Source: Leifsonia sp. 1010
GTDB taxonomy: Bacteria; Actinomycetota; Actinomycetes; Actinomycetales; Microbacteriaceae
Assembly: GCF_031455295.1 (NCBI RefSeq)
Contig: NZ_JAVDSL010000003.1
Span: 310,001-374,000 of the forward strand
Direction: 5' to 3'
Length of the DNA stretch: 64,000 nucleotides
Position numbers and translations under genes: made by a program
Notes under the pieces: model-generated
The model's database searches: none
Told to the model about the DNA's origin: nothing
The model's input: only the letters and a program-made list of their open reading frames with translations
Shown: piece after piece, positions 63,065 through 64,000 of the stretch
How the letters are laid out: every line of letters begins with the position of its first letter
How positions within the stretch are numbered: the stretch's first letter is position 1

Positions 63065-64000
63065 ATGGCACAGGACGAGAACGGCGGTCGCGAGCTGACG
63101 CCCGCCAGTTCGTCTGAGGCGCACCGCACCGGCGACCCCGGGACGGCGGTGATCATCCGCGACGCCGTCGAGAACCCCGGCTTCCCGCCTCACCGCCCGC
63201 GCGTCACCGACCTCGACCCGCGGAAGGAACGGCGCGCCGAGCGCACCGTCTACACGCTGTTCTACCTGTCGATCGCGGGCTCGGTGTGGGCGGTCGCCGC
63301 CTACCTCGCCTTCCCGATCGTCGACGGCGACCCCGGCTCGGTCCGCCTGAACAACCTGTTCATCGGCATCGGCGGAGCCCTCGCGCTCCTCGCGATCGGC
63401 ATCGGCGCCGTCCACTGGGGCAAGGCCCTCATGCACGAGAAGGAGGGCGTCGACCTCCGTCACCCCGTGCGCGGCAGCGAGGCGACCACCGAGCGCGCCG
63501 CGGAGATCTTCCGCCAGGCCGACGAGGAGTCCGGCTTCAGCCGGCGCACGCTCGTGCGCAACAGCCTCATCGGCGCACTGATCGCCTTCCCGCTGCCCGC
63601 CGTCGTCCTGTTCCGCGGCCTCGCGCCCGAGAACGAGGACCCGGTCGAGCTGCTCTCGAACACGATGTGGGCGAAGGGGGTCCGGCTCACCCGCGACCCA
63701 ACCGGAACCCCGATCAAGGCCTCGGATGTGACCCTCGGGAGCGCGTTCCACGTGATCCCCGAAGGCCTCAACGAGTCGGAGAACATGCTGGAGGAGAAGG
63801 CCAAGGCGGCCGTGCTCCTCATGCGCCTCAAGCCCGAGGACCTGCACGTGTCCAAGGGCCGTGAGAACTGGAACTACGACGGCATCGTCGCCTACTCCAA
63901 GATCTGCACGCACGTCGGGTGCCCGGTGGCGCTCTACGAGCAGCAGACGCACCACCTGCTCTGCCCGTGCCACCAGTCGCAGTTCGACATCACGCACGAA
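63065..64000 (+). CDS. qcrA: Rieske iron-sulfur subunit of the bc1 complex, 3' end missing
   Basis: 312 residues visible, running off the window. Three predicted TMs near 66-85, 100-118 and 160-178, as in actinobacterial QcrA. The Rieske cluster ligands are CTHVGC near 278-283 and CPCHQSQFD near 300-308. ATG at 63065 follows AAGGAGAGC. qcrB would follow beyond the edge. Confidence 0.96.
   Translation, partial: MAQDENGGRELTPASSSEAHRTGDPGTAVIIRDAVENPGFPPHRPRVTDLDPRKERRAERTVYTLFYLSIAGSVWAVAAYLAFPIVDGDPGSVRLNNLFIGIGGALALLAIGIGAVHWGKALMHEKEGVDLRHPVRGSEATTERAAEIFRQADEESGFSRRTLVRNSLIGALIAFPLPAVVLFRGLAPENEDPVELLSNTMWAKGVRLTRDPTGTPIKASDVTLGSAFHVIPEGLNESENMLEEKAKAAVLLMRLKPEDLHVSKGRENWNYDGIVAYSKICTHVGCPVALYEQQTHHLLCPCHQSQFDITHE

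Noticed and set aside
1-64000. CRISPR arrays and tRNA genes
   Set aside because: No regularly spaced short repeats with unique spacers and no tRNA cloverleaf were recognised; the att site is in glnA rather than in a tRNA gene.

Overview
The window is chromosomal DNA from a high-GC actinobacterium, most probably a member of the Microbacteriaceae (Leifsonia/Microbacterium-like; the genus is inferred). Supporting markers are a MurT-type Mur ligase, a principal sigma factor with a basic/acidic N-terminal extension, polyphosphate glucokinase, the glnA/glnE/glnA2 set, a GlnR-type box ahead of glnA, the ctaE-qcrC-qcrA start of the respiratory supercomplex operon, and a type A RNase P RNA. Host genes use strongly GC-ending codons. 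Many long antisense reading frames are by-products of this and are not listed.

Layout. 1-16.2 kb holds housekeeping genes: murT (partial), sigA, an MFS transporter, a PAC2 protein, pepA, lpdA, sucB, a pseudokinase-like membrane protein, lipB-lipA, a DUF4191 protein, an RDD protein and glnA. The lipoate genes lie beside the E3 and E2 subunits of the 2-oxo-acid dehydrogenase that needs lipoate.

16.2-31.6 kb is an integrated element of about 15.4 kb. A 30-bp direct repeat bounds it, and the left copy is the 3' end of glnA. It carries a tyrosine integrase and an overlapping XRE regulator on one strand. On the other strand run an excisionase-like protein, an initiator-like gene with an internal iteron array, a string of small phage genes, a frameshifted HNH endonuclease, an intact tape measure gene and two minor tail or fibre genes. 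A large serine recombinase, a membrane protein, a lipoprotein, a possible toxin-antitoxin-like pair and a second HTH protein follow. There is no terminase, portal, capsid, lysis or conjugation gene. The element is therefore either an internally deleted prophage or a satellite that brings tail parts.

31.6-49.8 kb continues the host chromosome: a dicarboxylate/amino-acid symporter, an acyltransferase, a DGPF (YCII) protein with its ECF42-type sigma factor and a matching promoter, glnE-glnA2, panB, map, a DHA2 efflux pump divergent from a TetR regulator, ppgK, kdpDE and rnpB. With glnA across the element, glnE and glnA2 form the ammonium-assimilation block: GlnE adenylylates GlnA, while GlnA2 appears not to carry the modifiable tyrosine motif.

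49.8-64 kb holds a coiled-coil zinc-ribbon-like protein, a Nif3-like protein, an NCS1-type permease with a long acidic N-terminus, thyA-folA, a DUF1345 protein, a class I aminotransferase, a GNAT enzyme, the dhaKLM PTS-type dihydroxyacetone kinase operon, trpD, and ctaE-qcrC-qcrA (truncated at the window end).

Several intergenic gaps carry related long inverted repeats, mostly between convergent genes. They appear to be a dispersed palindromic element that may double as a bidirectional terminator.
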